A DNA stretch of 64,000 bases from CAIZGX01 sp046048875 (GTDB taxonomy: Bacteria > Bacteroidota > Bacteroidia > Flavobacteriales_D > Sanyastnellaceae). Position numbers and translations under genes: made by a program. The notes beneath the pieces were generated by a model, which did no database searches, was not told where the DNA came from, and worked only from the letters and a program-made list of their open reading frames with translations. This document shows positions 25,415 through 34,512 of this stretch, piece by piece. The DNA lies in NCBI GenBank assembly GCA_046048875.1, contig JBJOFG010000002.1, positions 1-64,000 on the forward strand, read 5' to 3'. Positions within the stretch are counted from its first letter, which is position 1, and every line of letters begins with the position of its first letter.

Positions 25415-28228
25415 TTATAAAGTTTGTTTTACTTCAACTTCTTCGAAGGCTTCTACCAAGTCGCCCACTTTAATGTCGTTGAATTTATCGATGTTCAATC
25501 CGCACTCGTATCCTTTCACCACTTCCTTCACATCGTCTTTGAAGCGCTTCAAAGAACCGAGGTGTCCGGTGTACACAACAATACCATCGCGAATAACGCG
25601 GACGCGGCTGTTGCGATTTACCTTTCCTTCTAGCATGAAGCAACCAGCGATGGTTCCCACTTTCGTTATCTTGAATACTTCGCGAATCTCTGCAGTTCCT
25701 GTGATCTGCTCTTCAATGCGTGCAGACAACATACCTTCCATGGCCTCTTTAATTTCTTCGATAGCCTTGTAAATAATGCTGTAAAGCTTGATTTGAATTT
25801 CTTCGTTTTCAGCAATCTTACGCGCACTCTGACTTGGACGCACTTGGAAGCCGACAATGATTGCATCGGAAGCCGATGCCAACAATACGTCTGATTCCGA
25901 GATCTGACCAACCCCTTTGTGAATAATGCTTACTTGTATTTTCTCTGTACTTAATTTTTGCAATGAATCCACCAACGCTTCTACCGAACCGTCTACGTCT
26001 CCTTTTACAATCAAGTTCAATTCTTTGAAATCTCCGAGTGCAATACGACGACCAATTTCTTCGATGGTCAAATGCTTCTTCGTACGAACACTTTGTTCAC
26101 GTTGAAGTTGTTGACGCTTCGTAGCAATTTCGCGCGCTTCACGCTCGTCTGCCAAAACATTGAAACGATCACCTGCATTTGGAGCACCTTCAAATCCTAA
26201 GATTGAAACTGGTGTAGCTGGTCCGGCTTCTTCAACCTTTCCACCACGCTCGTTGAACATTGCACGAACTCTACCGCTGTATTGTCCTGCCAAAATAGGA
26301 TCTCCAACACGAAGTGTTCCAGCTTCAACCAACAAGGTTGCGACGAAACCACGTCCTTTATCCAAAGATGATTCAATGATCGTTCCTACAGCACGTTTCT
26401 TCGGATTCGCTTTTAATTCAAGAAGTTCAGCTTCGAGCAAAACTTTTTCAAGAAGCTTGTCGATGTTCATTCCCTTCTTAGCCGCAATTTCTTGCGTTTG
26501 GAATTTACCACCCCACTCTTCCACCAAGATGTTCATTTGTGAAAGTTGTTCTCTCAAACGATCTGCATTGGCCTCAGGCTTATCCATTTTATTGAATGCG
26601 AAAATCATTGGAACACCAGCCGCTTGCGCGTGACTGATGGCTTCTTTTGTTTGAGGCATTACGCTGTCGTCTGCCGCAATTACAATGATCGCTAAGTCTG
26701 TAACTTGCGCTCCACGAGCACGCATAGCGGTGAACGCTTCGTGACCTGGAGTATCTAAGAATGTTATTTTCTTTCCGTTTGGAAGTGTTACGGTGTATGC
26801 ACCAATGTGCTGCGTAATTCCACCCGCCTCACCCGACAATACATCGGCTTTACGAATGTAATCGAGCAACGAAGTTTTACCGTGGTCAACGTGACCCATT
26901 ACTGTAATAACAGGCGGACGTGACTGAAGGTCTTCTTCGCGATCTTCTTCTTCTGTGATAGCATCTGTCACTTCAGCACCTACGAACTCGACTTGATAAC
27001 CGAACTCTTCTGCCACAATAGCAATCGTTTCAGCATCGAGACGTTGGTTAATCGACGCGAAGATTCCCAATTGCATACATGCTGCAATAATCTCAGTTGG
27101 ATTGCGCGACATTAATGTTGCCAACTCACTTACCGTTACGAATTCGGTCAATTTCAATACGGCATTCTCTTCGAGCATGCGCATTGCTTCCTGTTCACTA
27201 CGACGAGCAACTTGAGAACGCTTCTCTCTTCTGTTCTTCGAAGACTTCGACTTTCCACCTACACCCAAACGAGCTAAGGTTTCTTTAATCTGATTTTGAA
27301 TATCTGTCTCTGTAGGTGCCGCTTTCGGCTGAGCTACATATGGCGTGCGCGTTGGCTTGTTAGCATTGCGCTTATCAATTTCTTGCTGACGCCCAATATC
27401 TACTTTAGAAATTCGCTTGCGTTTGCGCTTTTCTTTGTTTTCCGCAGCTGTAGCAGCGGCAGATTTTTTCTCAGGTGTTGTAGGAAGATCAATCTTACCC
27501 ATCAACTTTGGTCCTGCAAGTTTCTCAACGTTTACACGAATCAATTCCTTTTCAACCACCTCTGGTTTTTCCACTTCAGGCTCAGGAGTTGGTTCCGGTT
27601 GTGCGACTGGAACTTCTACTTTGGGTTCTTCTTTCTTCGCTTTCTTCGGCTCTTCCTTTTTAGGCTCAGCCGCTTTCTTTCCGCGCTTCGGTTTCTCTAA
27701 AGCTGAAAGATCAATTTTGCCAACAACTTTAACTTCGTTGCTGCGCTCTTCAGGTTGCACCTCTACAGGCACTTCCACCACTGGAGTTGGCTCTTCAACA
27801 GGAGCTTCAACAACTTTCACCTCTGCCTTCTTAGCAGGTTTTTCCTCCTTTGGAGCAACAGGCTCTTCAGCTGGTTTCGCCTTAGCCTTTGGTTTTTCAA
27901 CCACGGCTTCCGGACGCTTGAATTTCGCCAAATCTATATCTGACAACTCTTCACTTTCACCGTCCTTTCTTTTCTTATTGTCCGAGATGCTCAACGACTC
28001 GCGTGACTCACGCAATTTCGTAGCAGCCGCTTGAACAACCTCTTTCGCTTTTTGGTCCGTAGAAAATTCAGCGCAAAGCATATCATATACTTCACCCTCA
28101 ATTTTCGCCATTGGATTGTTATCCACTGTAACTCCCTTTTTCTTAAGGAATTCAATAATGGTATCCTTACTAACATTTAAGTTAGTGGCGGCCTTACCTA
28201 AGCGTTGTGGTCCTTTTGTTTCTGACAT
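25415..28228 (-). CDS. infB: Translation initiation factor IF-2
   Basis: A 937-residue GTPase that places fMet-tRNA on the 30S subunit. An N-terminal IF2N helix domain (AATNLNVSKDTIIEFL) is followed by a long charged Lys/Glu/Pro/Val-rich linker (about 60-330). A second IF2N-like part comes next. The G domain carries VMGHVDHGKTSLLD near residue 440, DTPGHEAF and NKMDKPE. C-terminal domains end in the tRNA-binding C2 region. It is the last gene of rimP-nusA-infB, in the same order as in most bacteria. The low-complexity linker produces long antisense open frames, which are not genes. Confidence 0.98.
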   Translation of the reverse strand: MSETKGPQRLGKAATNLNVSKDTIIEFLKKKGVTVDNNPMAKIEGEVYDMLCAEFSTDQKAKEVVQAAATKLRESRESLSISDNKKRKDGESEELSDIDLAKFKRPEAVVEKPKAKAKPAEEPVAPKEEKPAKKAEVKVVEAPVEEPTPVVEVPVEVQPEERSNEVKVVGKIDLSALEKPKRGKKAAEPKKEEPKKAKKEEPKVEVPVAQPEPTPEPEVEKPEVVEKELIRVNVEKLAGPKLMGKIDLPTTPEKKSAAATAAENKEKRKRKRISKVDIGRQQEIDKRNANKPTRTPYVAQPKAAPTETDIQNQIKETLARLGVGGKSKSSKNRREKRSQVARRSEQEAMRMLEENAVLKLTEFVTVSELATLMSRNPTEIIAACMQLGIFASINQRLDAETIAIVAEEFGYQVEFVGAEVTDAITEEEDREEDLQSRPPVITVMGHVDHGKTSLLDYIRKADVLSGEAGGITQHIGAYTVTLPNGKKITFLDTPGHEAFTAMRARGAQVTDLAIIVIAADDSVMPQTKEAISHAQAAGVPMIFAFNKMDKPEANADRLREQLSQMNILVEEWGGKFQTQEIAAKKGMNIDKLLEKVLLEAELLELKANPKKRAVGTIIESSLDKGRGFVATLLVEAGTLRVGDPILAGQYSGRVRAMFNERGGKVEEAGPATPVSILGFEGAPNAGDRFNVLADEREAREIATKRQQLQREQSVRTKKHLTIEEIGRRIALGDFKELNLIVKGDVDGSVEALVDSLQKLSTEKIQVSIIHKGVGQISESDVLLASASDAIIVGFQVRPSQSARKIAENEEIQIKLYSIIYKAIEEIKEAMEGMLSARIEEQITGTAEIREVFKITKVGTIAGCFMLEGKVNRNSRVRVIRDGIVVYTGHLGSLKRFKDDVKEVVKGYECGLNIDKFNDIKVGDLVEAFEEVEVKQTL

Positions 28229-28303
28229 AAATCTATTCCCGTTCCTTATAAAATCTATTTAACACATTGAATCGTGCGTAGCACAAGCGAAAACCGAAAC
28301 GAA

Positions 28304-29539
28304 TTATTCGAATTCAGATTTCAAAATACTCAACACCTCTTCAATGGTCTCCTCTTCTAAATCTGTACGCTTAACTAAATCTTCTTTTGGAATCTCAAGA
28401 ACCGAACGAGCGGTATCGCAACCAATCGATTTCAATTCATCGATAATCCAGCTGTCGATTTCGTCTGAGAATTCTTCCAAATCCACATCGTCGATGTCAA
28501 CATCTGTCTCGCGGTATACATCTAATTCGTATCCACACAATCTTCCTGCAAGACGAATGTTATGTCCACCTTTACCAATTGCCAATGACACTTGATCAGG
28601 CTTCAAGAACACGTCTGCCTTCGCATTGTCTTTGTCAATGCTAATACTTGAAATTTTCGCTGGTGCTAAAGCACGTGCGATTAACAAATTCTCGTTGGTT
28701 GTGTAATGAATAACGTCGATATTCTCGTTGCGCAATTCACGAACAATTCCGTGAATACGTGAACCCTTCATACCCACGCAAGCACCTACTGGATCAATAC
28801 GATCGTCGTAGCTTTCAACAGCAACCTTCGCACGCTCACCTGGCTCACGAACGATTTTCTTAATGGTGATTAATCCATCAAATACTTCAGGAACCTCTTG
28901 CTCGAACAATTTCTCCAAGAATTCCGGAGCAGTTCTCGAAAGAATAATTTGTGGGCTGTTGTTACGCAAATCAACACGGTATACAACCGCACGAATAGTA
29001 TCTCCCTTTTTGTAAAAGTCTGAAGGAATTTGCTGATCCTTCGGCATAATCAATTCATTGTTCTCATCGTCGAGTACAAGAATCTCACGCTTCCATACTT
29101 GGTAAACTTCACCAGAGATAATTTCTCCAATGCGCTCCTTGTACTTCTGATAGATATGATCCTTTTCTAACTCTTGAATACGGTTCTTCAATACTTGGCC
29201 CATAGCCATAATATTTCTACGACCGAAGTCTTCAATCTTAATCTCTTCAATCAATTCTTCACCCACTTCAAGATCATCTACAATCTTGCGCGCCATGCTT
29301 ACTTCGATTTCAGCTACTTCATCATCAAGTTCTCCGTCTGGAACAACTTGACGTGTGCGCCAAATTTCTAGGTCACCACGCTCGGCGTTAATAATGATGT
29401 CGAAGCCATCTTCAGCGCCCCAGCGCTTTACAATCATAGCTTTGAACATTTCCGCCAAGATGTTTGTGATCGTCTCGCGGTCGATGTTTTTGAATTCTTT
29501 AAAGTCTGCAAAAGACTCTATCAGGTTTAGTCCTTTCAT
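28304..29539 (-). CDS. nusA: Transcription termination/antitermination factor NusA
   Basis: A 411-residue RNA-polymerase-binding factor. Domains: N-terminal RNAP-binding region (1-125), S1 domain (about 130-200, GEIISGEVYQVWKREIL), KH1 (VGACVGMKGSRIHGIVREL) and KH2 (AIGKGGHNIRLAGRLCGYELDV), then an acidic tail. It lacks the two C-terminal AR2 repeats of E. coli NusA, as is usual outside gamma-proteobacteria. A leader terminator sits upstream of this operon, and NusA acts on hairpins, so autoregulation is plausible (inference). Confidence 0.97.
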   Translation of the reverse strand: MKGLNLIESFADFKEFKNIDRETITNILAEMFKAMIVKRWGAEDGFDIIINAERGDLEIWRTRQVVPDGELDDEVAEIEVSMARKIVDDLEVGEELIEEIKIEDFGRRNIMAMGQVLKNRIQELEKDHIYQKYKERIGEIISGEVYQVWKREILVLDDENNELIMPKDQQIPSDFYKKGDTIRAVVYRVDLRNNSPQIILSRTAPEFLEKLFEQEVPEVFDGLITIKKIVREPGERAKVAVESYDDRIDPVGACVGMKGSRIHGIVRELRNENIDVIHYTTNENLLIARALAPAKISSISIDKDNAKADVFLKPDQVSLAIGKGGHNIRLAGRLCGYELDVYRETDVDIDDVDLEEFSDEIDSWIIDELKSIGCDTARSVLEIPKEDLVKRTDLEEETIEEVLSILKSEFE

Positions 29540-29549
29540 AATGACAAGG

Positions 29550-30029
29550 TTAATTAAAACGTATTACTACTTTGGTTTCTTTTATGTTATCAAATGCAAG
29601 GGTGACTGTTTTTTCCACCCATTCTTTTTTCTTTTTTCCTGGAAGCGCCTCTTTTTCTTGGTACTTCAATACTATTCCCGTCTCACTTACTTCAGCTAAA
29701 TCGCCTTCGTATTTCTCTCCGTCATCCGCTTTCACCTTCACCGTTCTTCCCACATTCTTAACATACTGTCGGTGCACCAAAAGAGGTTTACCAACTCCTG
29801 GAGAAGAAACTTCCAACGAAAAATCTTCCTTCTCACGATCCAATGATGATTCAACGTGTCGACTCACTTTCTTGCAATCTTCCACATTCAAACCTGAATC
29901 TTTATCTAGAAGAACTTCAATGGCATTGCCCGGACGAACGGAAATAGAAACAACAAAAGCGTCGGACAACGTATCCGTTTCGGCTATCTTGGCATGCACC
30001 AATTGTTCTATTTCTGCTACTGTTATCAT
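29550..30029 (-). CDS. rimP: Ribosome maturation factor RimP
   Basis: A 159-residue factor needed for 30S subunit maturation. The N-terminal domain has the typical PGNAIEVLLDKDSGLNVEDCKKVSRHVE; the strand EVSSPGVGKPLL is the RimP signature, followed by a C-terminal SH3-like domain. First gene of the operon with nusA (10-base gap) and infB. Its ATG lies 4 nt after the U-run of a leader hairpin. Confidence 0.96.
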   Translation of the reverse strand: MITVAEIEQLVHAKIAETDTLSDAFVVSISVRPGNAIEVLLDKDSGLNVEDCKKVSRHVESSLDREKEDFSLEVSSPGVGKPLLVHRQYVKNVGRTVKVKADDGEKYEGDLAEVSETGIVLKYQEKEALPGKKKKEWVEKTVTLAFDNIKETKVVIRFN

Positions 30030-30033
30030 GACT

Positions 30034-30061
30034 AAAAAAAAGAGGGGTTAAGCGCCCCTCT
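30034..30061 (-). terminator. Leader terminator (putative attenuator) of rimP-nusA-infB
   Basis: On the minus strand, stem AGAGGGG / CCCCTCT (30061-30055 with 30047-30041, loop CGCTTAA) is followed at once by eight T, then AGTC and the rimP ATG. No minus-strand gene lies upstream (purD is divergent), so the only transcript it can act on is the one from the rimP promoter at 30091-30123. Confidence 0.75.
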
Positions 30062-30090
30062 CTCATTGTTCAATTACTTAATTTCAGGTG

Positions 30091-30123
30091 CAAATATAGG
30101 CATTTTTCAACAATAAACCCAAA
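30091..30123 (-). promoter_or_regulatory. Promoter of rimP-nusA-infB
   Basis: The minus strand has TTTG (30123-30120), a 21-nt spacer, then TATATTTG (30098-30091). This predicts a start near 30086 and a leader of about 55 nt, filled by the terminator hairpin. Confidence 0.7.
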
Positions 30124-30208
30124 TATCTTCTGTCAAAGCCTTTTTTCTGTTAGTAAGTTGAATTGAGAGAGCCGTCAATGCATTGTTTCTTTGCAAAAAA
30201 CTCAGAGC

Positions 30209-31501
30209 ATGAATGTATTGATCTTAGGTTCCGGTGGTAGAGAACACGCTTTTGCGTGGAAAATTTCACAAAGCTCACTTATTCATAACATATATATAGC
30301 GCCAGGAAATGCTGGCACAGAAGCTTTCGGAACCAACCTCGCCATTGATCCAACAGATTTCAAAGCAATCAAAAAGGCAGTTATCGAACACAGCATTAAA
30401 ATGGTGATTGTCGGTCCTGAAGATCCATTGGTGAAAGGAATTGTAGAGTTTTTTGAAAAGGACAAGGCGTTAACCGGTGTTTCCGTTATCGGACCGAATT
30501 CAATCGCTGCGCAATTAGAGGGTAGCAAAGACTTTGCAAAGCAATTCATGGCGAAGCACGGCATTCCAACCGCCAAATACGCTTCATTCACATCTGCCAC
30601 TCTTAAAGAAGGACAAGCTTATCTTGAATCCTTAAAAGCACCTTACGTTTTAAAAGCTTCCGGATTGGCGGCTGGAAAAGGGGTAGTTATACTCGACGAT
30701 TTGGCAGCAGCGAAGAAAGAATTGAAAGCCATGCTTTCAGACAAAAAATTCGGAGATGCTTCCAATACCGTTGTCATTGAAGAATTTTTAAAAGGAATCG
30801 AATGCTCTGTCTTCATTATGACAGATGGAAACAATTATAAGATACTTCCAGAAGCAAAAGATTACAAGCGCATTGGCGAAGGAGATATGGGATTGAACAC
30901 AGGTGGCATGGGTGCCGTTTCTCCAGTTCCATTTTGCACACCTGAATTCATCGATAAAATTGAAGCGCAGATTATTATTCCAACCATGAAAGGATTGAAA
31001 GCTGACGGCATCGATTACCGCGGATTCATATTCTTCGGCATTATTAAAGTTGGAAACGAACCTTACGTGATTGAATACAACTGTCGCATGGGCGACCCTG
31101 AAACGGAAGTTGTTATTCCTCGCATAAAGAGCGACTTGTTGCACTTGTTCGAAGGAATCGCTACCCAAACGTTGGGTGAATGCGACGTTCAAGTCGATCC
31201 TCGTTATTGCACTACCACCATGTTGGTCTCAAAAGGATATCCAGAATCTTACGAGAAAGGAAAAGAAATTTCTGATTTAGAAGAAGTTCGCGACAGCATC
31301 GTTTTCCATGCTGGAACAAAGAAGAGCGGCGCAAAGATCGTCACGAACGGAGGAAGAGTAATGGCAGCCACGGCCTACGGAAGTTCTCTTCATGAAGCAC
31401 TTGCAAAGAGTAACGAAGCAGCCGACACGATTTCTTTTTCAGGAAAGTACTACCGTAAGGATATCGGAAACGACCTGAAGAAATTAATTAAGGAAAAGTA
31501 A
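30209..31501 (+). CDS. purD: Phosphoribosylamine-glycine ligase (GAR synthetase)
   Basis: A 430-residue ATP-grasp enzyme, second step of purine synthesis. ATG 30209 gives the standard start MNVLILGSGGREHAFAWKI. A longer frame from TTG 30191 lies in a promoter-like TTTCTTTG. ATP-grasp features are YVLKASGLAAGKGVVI, NTGGMGAVSP and EYNCRMGDPETEVV. Full length. The 3' end overlaps the convergent VanY-type gene by 14 bases. Confidence 0.97.
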   Translation: MNVLILGSGGREHAFAWKISQSSLIHNIYIAPGNAGTEAFGTNLAIDPTDFKAIKKAVIEHSIKMVIVGPEDPLVKGIVEFFEKDKALTGVSVIGPNSIAAQLEGSKDFAKQFMAKHGIPTAKYASFTSATLKEGQAYLESLKAPYVLKASGLAAGKGVVILDDLAAAKKELKAMLSDKKFGDASNTVVIEEFLKGIECSVFIMTDGNNYKILPEAKDYKRIGEGDMGLNTGGMGAVSPVPFCTPEFIDKIEAQIIIPTMKGLKADGIDYRGFIFFGIIKVGNEPYVIEYNCRMGDPETEVVIPRIKSDLLHLFEGIATQTLGECDVQVDPRYCTTTMLVSKGYPESYEKGKEISDLEEVRDSIVFHAGTKKSGAKIVTNGGRVMAATAYGSSLHEALAKSNEAADTISFSGKYYRKDIGNDLKKLIKEK

Positions 31502-32225
31502 TCGAGTTGCAATTCGGACATATTCCGTTTACGTAATCACGAATGACCTCAACCTCTTTCGATGTTGAGCCACCCAGAAAACCTGTAATTTTTTCAGAGG
31601 TGATCATTTCATTGTATATCGAGAGAAAAATGGATGAAATGGGCATGTACGAATAATGCCACTTCTCTTCTGAATACCCTGTACGGCCTGATATCGTCTT
31701 GTTGTCATAAGTCTGACAAAAACCGAAATTCGCAGCGTTCTTTTGTAGCCAGTCATATTCCTTCTTACCCTTTCCACTCGCGAAGTAGCTTGGCTCAAGT
31801 GAGTTAATGTCAAGATCAGTTCCCCAGTGGTGGCGAGAAGTTCCGGGCATTGAACTGTACTTCAAAATATCTAAGGCCGTTTCTTTATCCGATTTGAAAT
31901 TCGGACGACGGGCATTCCACTTTCTTTCCCAAATCGATTTCTGCATATTGAAATTCCTTCCACCCGAAATCACTTTAAGCGTAATACCTTCCTTTTGCGC
32001 AGCAACTGCCATCTCTTCGAATGCCACGTTTACTTCATGCAATAAATAACACGACTTCGTACTTCGATTACTCGGAACGAGACTAAATCGATAATCTTTC
32101 TCGAACGTTGTTTTCCCCAAAAGAAAATTCTCGTCCACTTCATAATACCAAGGCATCAGTTGAGAAGTTCCTTCGAAATTTGAAAAGACTGCAACCAATA
32201 AAAGTAAAAGACCTTTTTTAATCAT
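31488..32225 (-). CDS. Exported M15-family peptidase (VanY-type D-alanyl-D-alanine carboxypeptidase)
   Basis: 245 residues from ATG 32225, starting with a clear signal peptide (IKKGLLLLLVAVFSNF). A longer frame starts at ATG 32261, but the -7 box at 32231-32238 lies between the two and rules it out. The M15B zinc-peptidase motifs are SRHHWGTDLDIN (first His and Asp ligands) and EKWHYSYMP (catalytic Glu and third His). The enzyme should trim the terminal D-Ala of peptidoglycan stem peptides in the periplasm. No resistance genes surround it, so it is a housekeeping cell-wall enzyme. Confidence 0.9.
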   Translation of the reverse strand: MIKKGLLLLLVAVFSNFEGTSQLMPWYYEVDENFLLGKTTFEKDYRFSLVPSNRSTKSCYLLHEVNVAFEEMAVAAQKEGITLKVISGGRNFNMQKSIWERKWNARRPNFKSDKETALDILKYSSMPGTSRHHWGTDLDINSLEPSYFASGKGKKEYDWLQKNAANFGFCQTYDNKTISGRTGYSEEKWHYSYMPISSIFLSIYNEMITSEKITGFLGGSTSKEVEVIRDYVNGICPNCNSITFP

Positions 32226-32230
32226 AGTTC

Positions 32231-32238
32231 CAAAGTTA
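32231..32238 (-). promoter_or_regulatory. -7 box of the VanY-type gene
   Basis: The minus strand reads TAACTTTG, 5 nt before the ATG at 32225 and downstream of the alternative ATG at 32261; it decides the start. Confidence 0.55.
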
Positions 32239-32260
32239 AGTATTCGCCGATTGGAATTCA

Positions 32261-32268
32261 TAACTTCG
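32261..32268 (+). promoter_or_regulatory. -7-like box of nadC
   Basis: TAACTTCG (one mismatch to TAnnTTTG) is followed by 4 nt and the nadC ATG. The same octamer with the same spacing precedes hmgA. Confidence 0.45.
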
Positions 32269-32272
32269 CGAC

Positions 32273-33118
32273 ATGAATGCTTTTGACTTTAAAACATGGC
32301 TTGCTGAAGCACTTAAGGAAGATATTGGACCTGGTGATTTCACCACACTCGCAACCATTCCCGATAATGCCATTGGAAAGGCTCAGTTAATTGTAAAAGA
32401 CAACGGAGTACTTGCTGGCGTTTCCATTGCTGAAAAAATCATTCATGCTTTCGATCCTTCATTAAAAATGACAACACTCCTTCAAGACGGAGCGGTTGTT
32501 CAGAACGGTGACATTGCTTTTTATGTGGAAGGGAAAAGTCAGAGCATCACAACTATTGAACGACTCGTTCTTAATGTCATGCAACGTATGAGCGGAATTG
32601 CCACAGAGACTCACAGGCTAACGCAAATGATTGCACACACGAATTGCAAACTTCTCGACACACGTAAGACCACTCCAAATTTCAGATACTTCGAAAAGGA
32701 AGCGGTAAGAATTGGAGGTGGATACAATCATAGATATGCACTGTACGATATGATTTTGGTGAAAGACAATCACATCGATTTTGCGGGTGGTGTGAAACCT
32801 GCTCTAAGTAAGATCTCTGAATTTATCAAAGAACGAAATTTAACTATCAAGGTTGAAGTAGAAACACGCAATCTCGATGAGGTAGATGAGGTGATCGAAA
32901 CAGGAGTTGCCTTTCGCATTATGCTCGACAATTTCACTCCTGAAAAACTTCGCGAGGCTGTTCTTCATATTGGCGGTCGAGTAGAGACCGAAGCTAGCGG
33001 AGGCATAAACGAAAACACACTAGTAAGCTATGCTGAAACCGGAGTGGATTACATAAGCATGGGCGCTCTGACACATCACGTAAAGAGTTTCGATTTAAGT
33101 CTGAAGGCGATCAAATGA
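32273..33118 (+). CDS. nadC: Nicotinate-nucleotide pyrophosphorylase (carboxylating)
   Basis: A 281-residue enzyme that turns quinolinate and PRPP into nicotinate mononucleotide in de novo NAD synthesis. Family signatures are KLLDTRKTTPNFR, GGGYNHRYALYDMILVKDNHI and the C-terminal ASGGINENTLVSYAETGVDYISMGALTH. Full length. The next gene (YihY family) starts inside its stop region (4-base overlap), so the pair is co-translated although the functions look unrelated. nadA and nadB are not in the window. Confidence 0.97.
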   Translation: MNAFDFKTWLAEALKEDIGPGDFTTLATIPDNAIGKAQLIVKDNGVLAGVSIAEKIIHAFDPSLKMTTLLQDGAVVQNGDIAFYVEGKSQSITTIERLVLNVMQRMSGIATETHRLTQMIAHTNCKLLDTRKTTPNFRYFEKEAVRIGGGYNHRYALYDMILVKDNHIDFAGGVKPALSKISEFIKERNLTIKVEVETRNLDEVDEVIETGVAFRIMLDNFTPEKLREAVLHIGGRVETEASGGINENTLVSYAETGVDYISMGALTHHVKSFDLSLKAIK

Positions 33119-34059
33119 ACAAGAAAAAATTCAAACGATACGCTGCCTGGCTTTTTAAAGTTCGACACTTTCTCGAACGCTATCATCCGTTTGGATTTGG
33201 CGGATTAAACCTTTGGGAGATTTCCTCGTTTTTAATCATTGCGTTCTCTGACGTTCGCACAACTATGCGTTCTGCGAGTATTTCATTTCGAATTTTTCTT
33301 GCGTTCTTTCCGGCAATCATCACACTTTTTACTTTAATTCCGTTTATTCCCATTGACAATTTCCAAGAAGATGTTTTCTTGGGAATGAAAAGCATTCTAC
33401 CGGGAGATACCTTTCAATTTATTGAAGGAACATTGTACGACTTGATTAATAAAAAGCAATCCACGTTGTTATCTATTGGTTTTGTTTTAATGTTTTACTA
33501 CGCCTCTGCCAGCATGAATGCCATAATGCAAGCGTTCCAAACCAGTCAACATCTTGAAGTGTCTGCTCATCCATTCATTGTTCGAATTCTCAGTTTTATC
33601 ATGATGCTCGTTTTGGGAGTTCTGTTTCTCCTTGCCATGATTCTTTCCTCATTAAGTGAGAGCACCTTCCTTATCATGCACGAAAAAGGATTAATTGGAG
33701 ATAAAGGTGTCATTCCATTTTTAACCTTTGGTCAATGGTTTATTTCTATCTCATTCATCTATGGTATCATTACCATTCTCTACAACTCAGGAATGAATTT
33801 ACGCATTCGCAAGAACTGGAAATTCTTTAATACAGGAAGTATTTTCACAACATTGCTTCTGATAGTAACATCTTTCGGATTCAGTTATTTCCTTGAGAAT
33901 TTCGCCCAATTCAATAAATTGTACGGCTCACTTGGAACACTTATGGTCATTCTCATTTGGTTGAACCTTAACATGGTCATCTTGCTTGTTGGGTTTGACT
34001 TAAATGCTTTGATTCGAAAAAAATTACGTGCAACACGTTTGTCTAAACACAAACTTTAG
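33115..34059 (+). CDS. YihY/UPF0761 family inner-membrane protein
   Basis: A 314-residue protein with six hydrophobic segments. It has the YihY/BrkB family pattern RSASISFRIFLAFFPAIITLF near the N terminus and YGSLGTLMVILIWLNLNMVILLVGFDLNAL at the end. Formerly called RNase BN by mistake in E. coli; real function not established. ATG overlaps the nadC stop by 4 bases. Confidence 0.9.
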   Translation: MNKKKFKRYAAWLFKVRHFLERYHPFGFGGLNLWEISSFLIIAFSDVRTTMRSASISFRIFLAFFPAIITLFTLIPFIPIDNFQEDVFLGMKSILPGDTFQFIEGTLYDLINKKQSTLLSIGFVLMFYYASASMNAIMQAFQTSQHLEVSAHPFIVRILSFIMMLVLGVLFLLAMILSSLSESTFLIMHEKGLIGDKGVIPFLTFGQWFISISFIYGIITILYNSGMNLRIRKNWKFFNTGSIFTTLLLIVTSFGFSYFLENFAQFNKLYGSLGTLMVILIWLNLNMVILLVGFDLNALIRKKLRATRLSKHKL

Positions 34060-34080
34060 TAATTTGAAAAAAAATTCATT

Positions 34081-34512
34081 ATGAAATCAATATTGTTTTT
34101 TGCCTCTCTATTTTTTCTAACACTATCTGCAGCAGCACAAGGTGTTGTTGGCAAATGGAAAACCATTGATGACAAGACCGGACTTGTTAAAAGCATCGTA
34201 GAAATACGTGAGCAAAACGGCGAGTTATACGGAAAGGTCATTCAATTATTTCGCTCTGAATGGGCCAATCAAAATCCAAAATGCTACGAATGCAAAGACG
34301 ACAGAAAAGACCAACCTATGTTGGGAATGGATGTTGTTCGCAACATGAAATGGAACGGCAGCATGTACAAAGACGGAACCATCTGCGATCCGAACAATGG
34401 CGACATTTACCGTTGTGAAATGTGGTTGAAAGCAGGAGACCCAAACAAACTAGAAGTTCGAGGATACTGGGGTTTTGTATACCGCACCCAAACATGGGAG
34501 CGTGTTCCATGA
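34081..34512 (+). CDS. DUF2147 domain secreted protein
   Basis: A 143-residue exported protein. The signal peptide ends LSAAAQ. The mature part follows DUF2147: GVVGKWKTIDDKTG at the start, CYECKDDRKDQPMLGM with paired cysteines, and a final RGYWGFVYRTQTWERV. The fold is probably a small beta barrel of lipocalin-like type; no function is established. It is translationally coupled to the downstream hydrolase (ATGA). Confidence 0.9.
   Translation: MKSILFFASLFFLTLSAAAQGVVGKWKTIDDKTGLVKSIVEIREQNGELYGKVIQLFRSEWANQNPKCYECKDDRKDQPMLGMDVVRNMKWNGSMYKDGTICDPNNGDIYRCEMWLKAGDPNKLEVRGYWGFVYRTQTWERVP

Noticed and set aside
27417..28034. 205-residue Ser/Gly/Phe-rich open frame opposite infB
   Set aside because: It is the mirror of the Lys/Glu/Pro-rich IF-2 linker, whose codons lack reverse stops.
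29572..30051. 159-residue plus-strand frame opposite rimP
   Set aside because: Antisense shadow of a conserved gene; composition is that of reversed codons.
31488..32225. Vancomycin-resistance locus
   Set aside because: A VanY-like domain alone is a common cell-wall carboxypeptidase; no vanH/A/X or sensor genes are present.
32226..32261. ATG 32261 as start of the VanY-type gene
   Set aside because: A perfect -7 box lies between this ATG and the signal-peptide ATG at 32225.
34422..34508. N-terminal extension of the alpha/beta-hydrolase
   Set aside because: It would read through the DUF2147 gene in another frame; ATG 34509 gives a 4-base overlap and the normal fold start.
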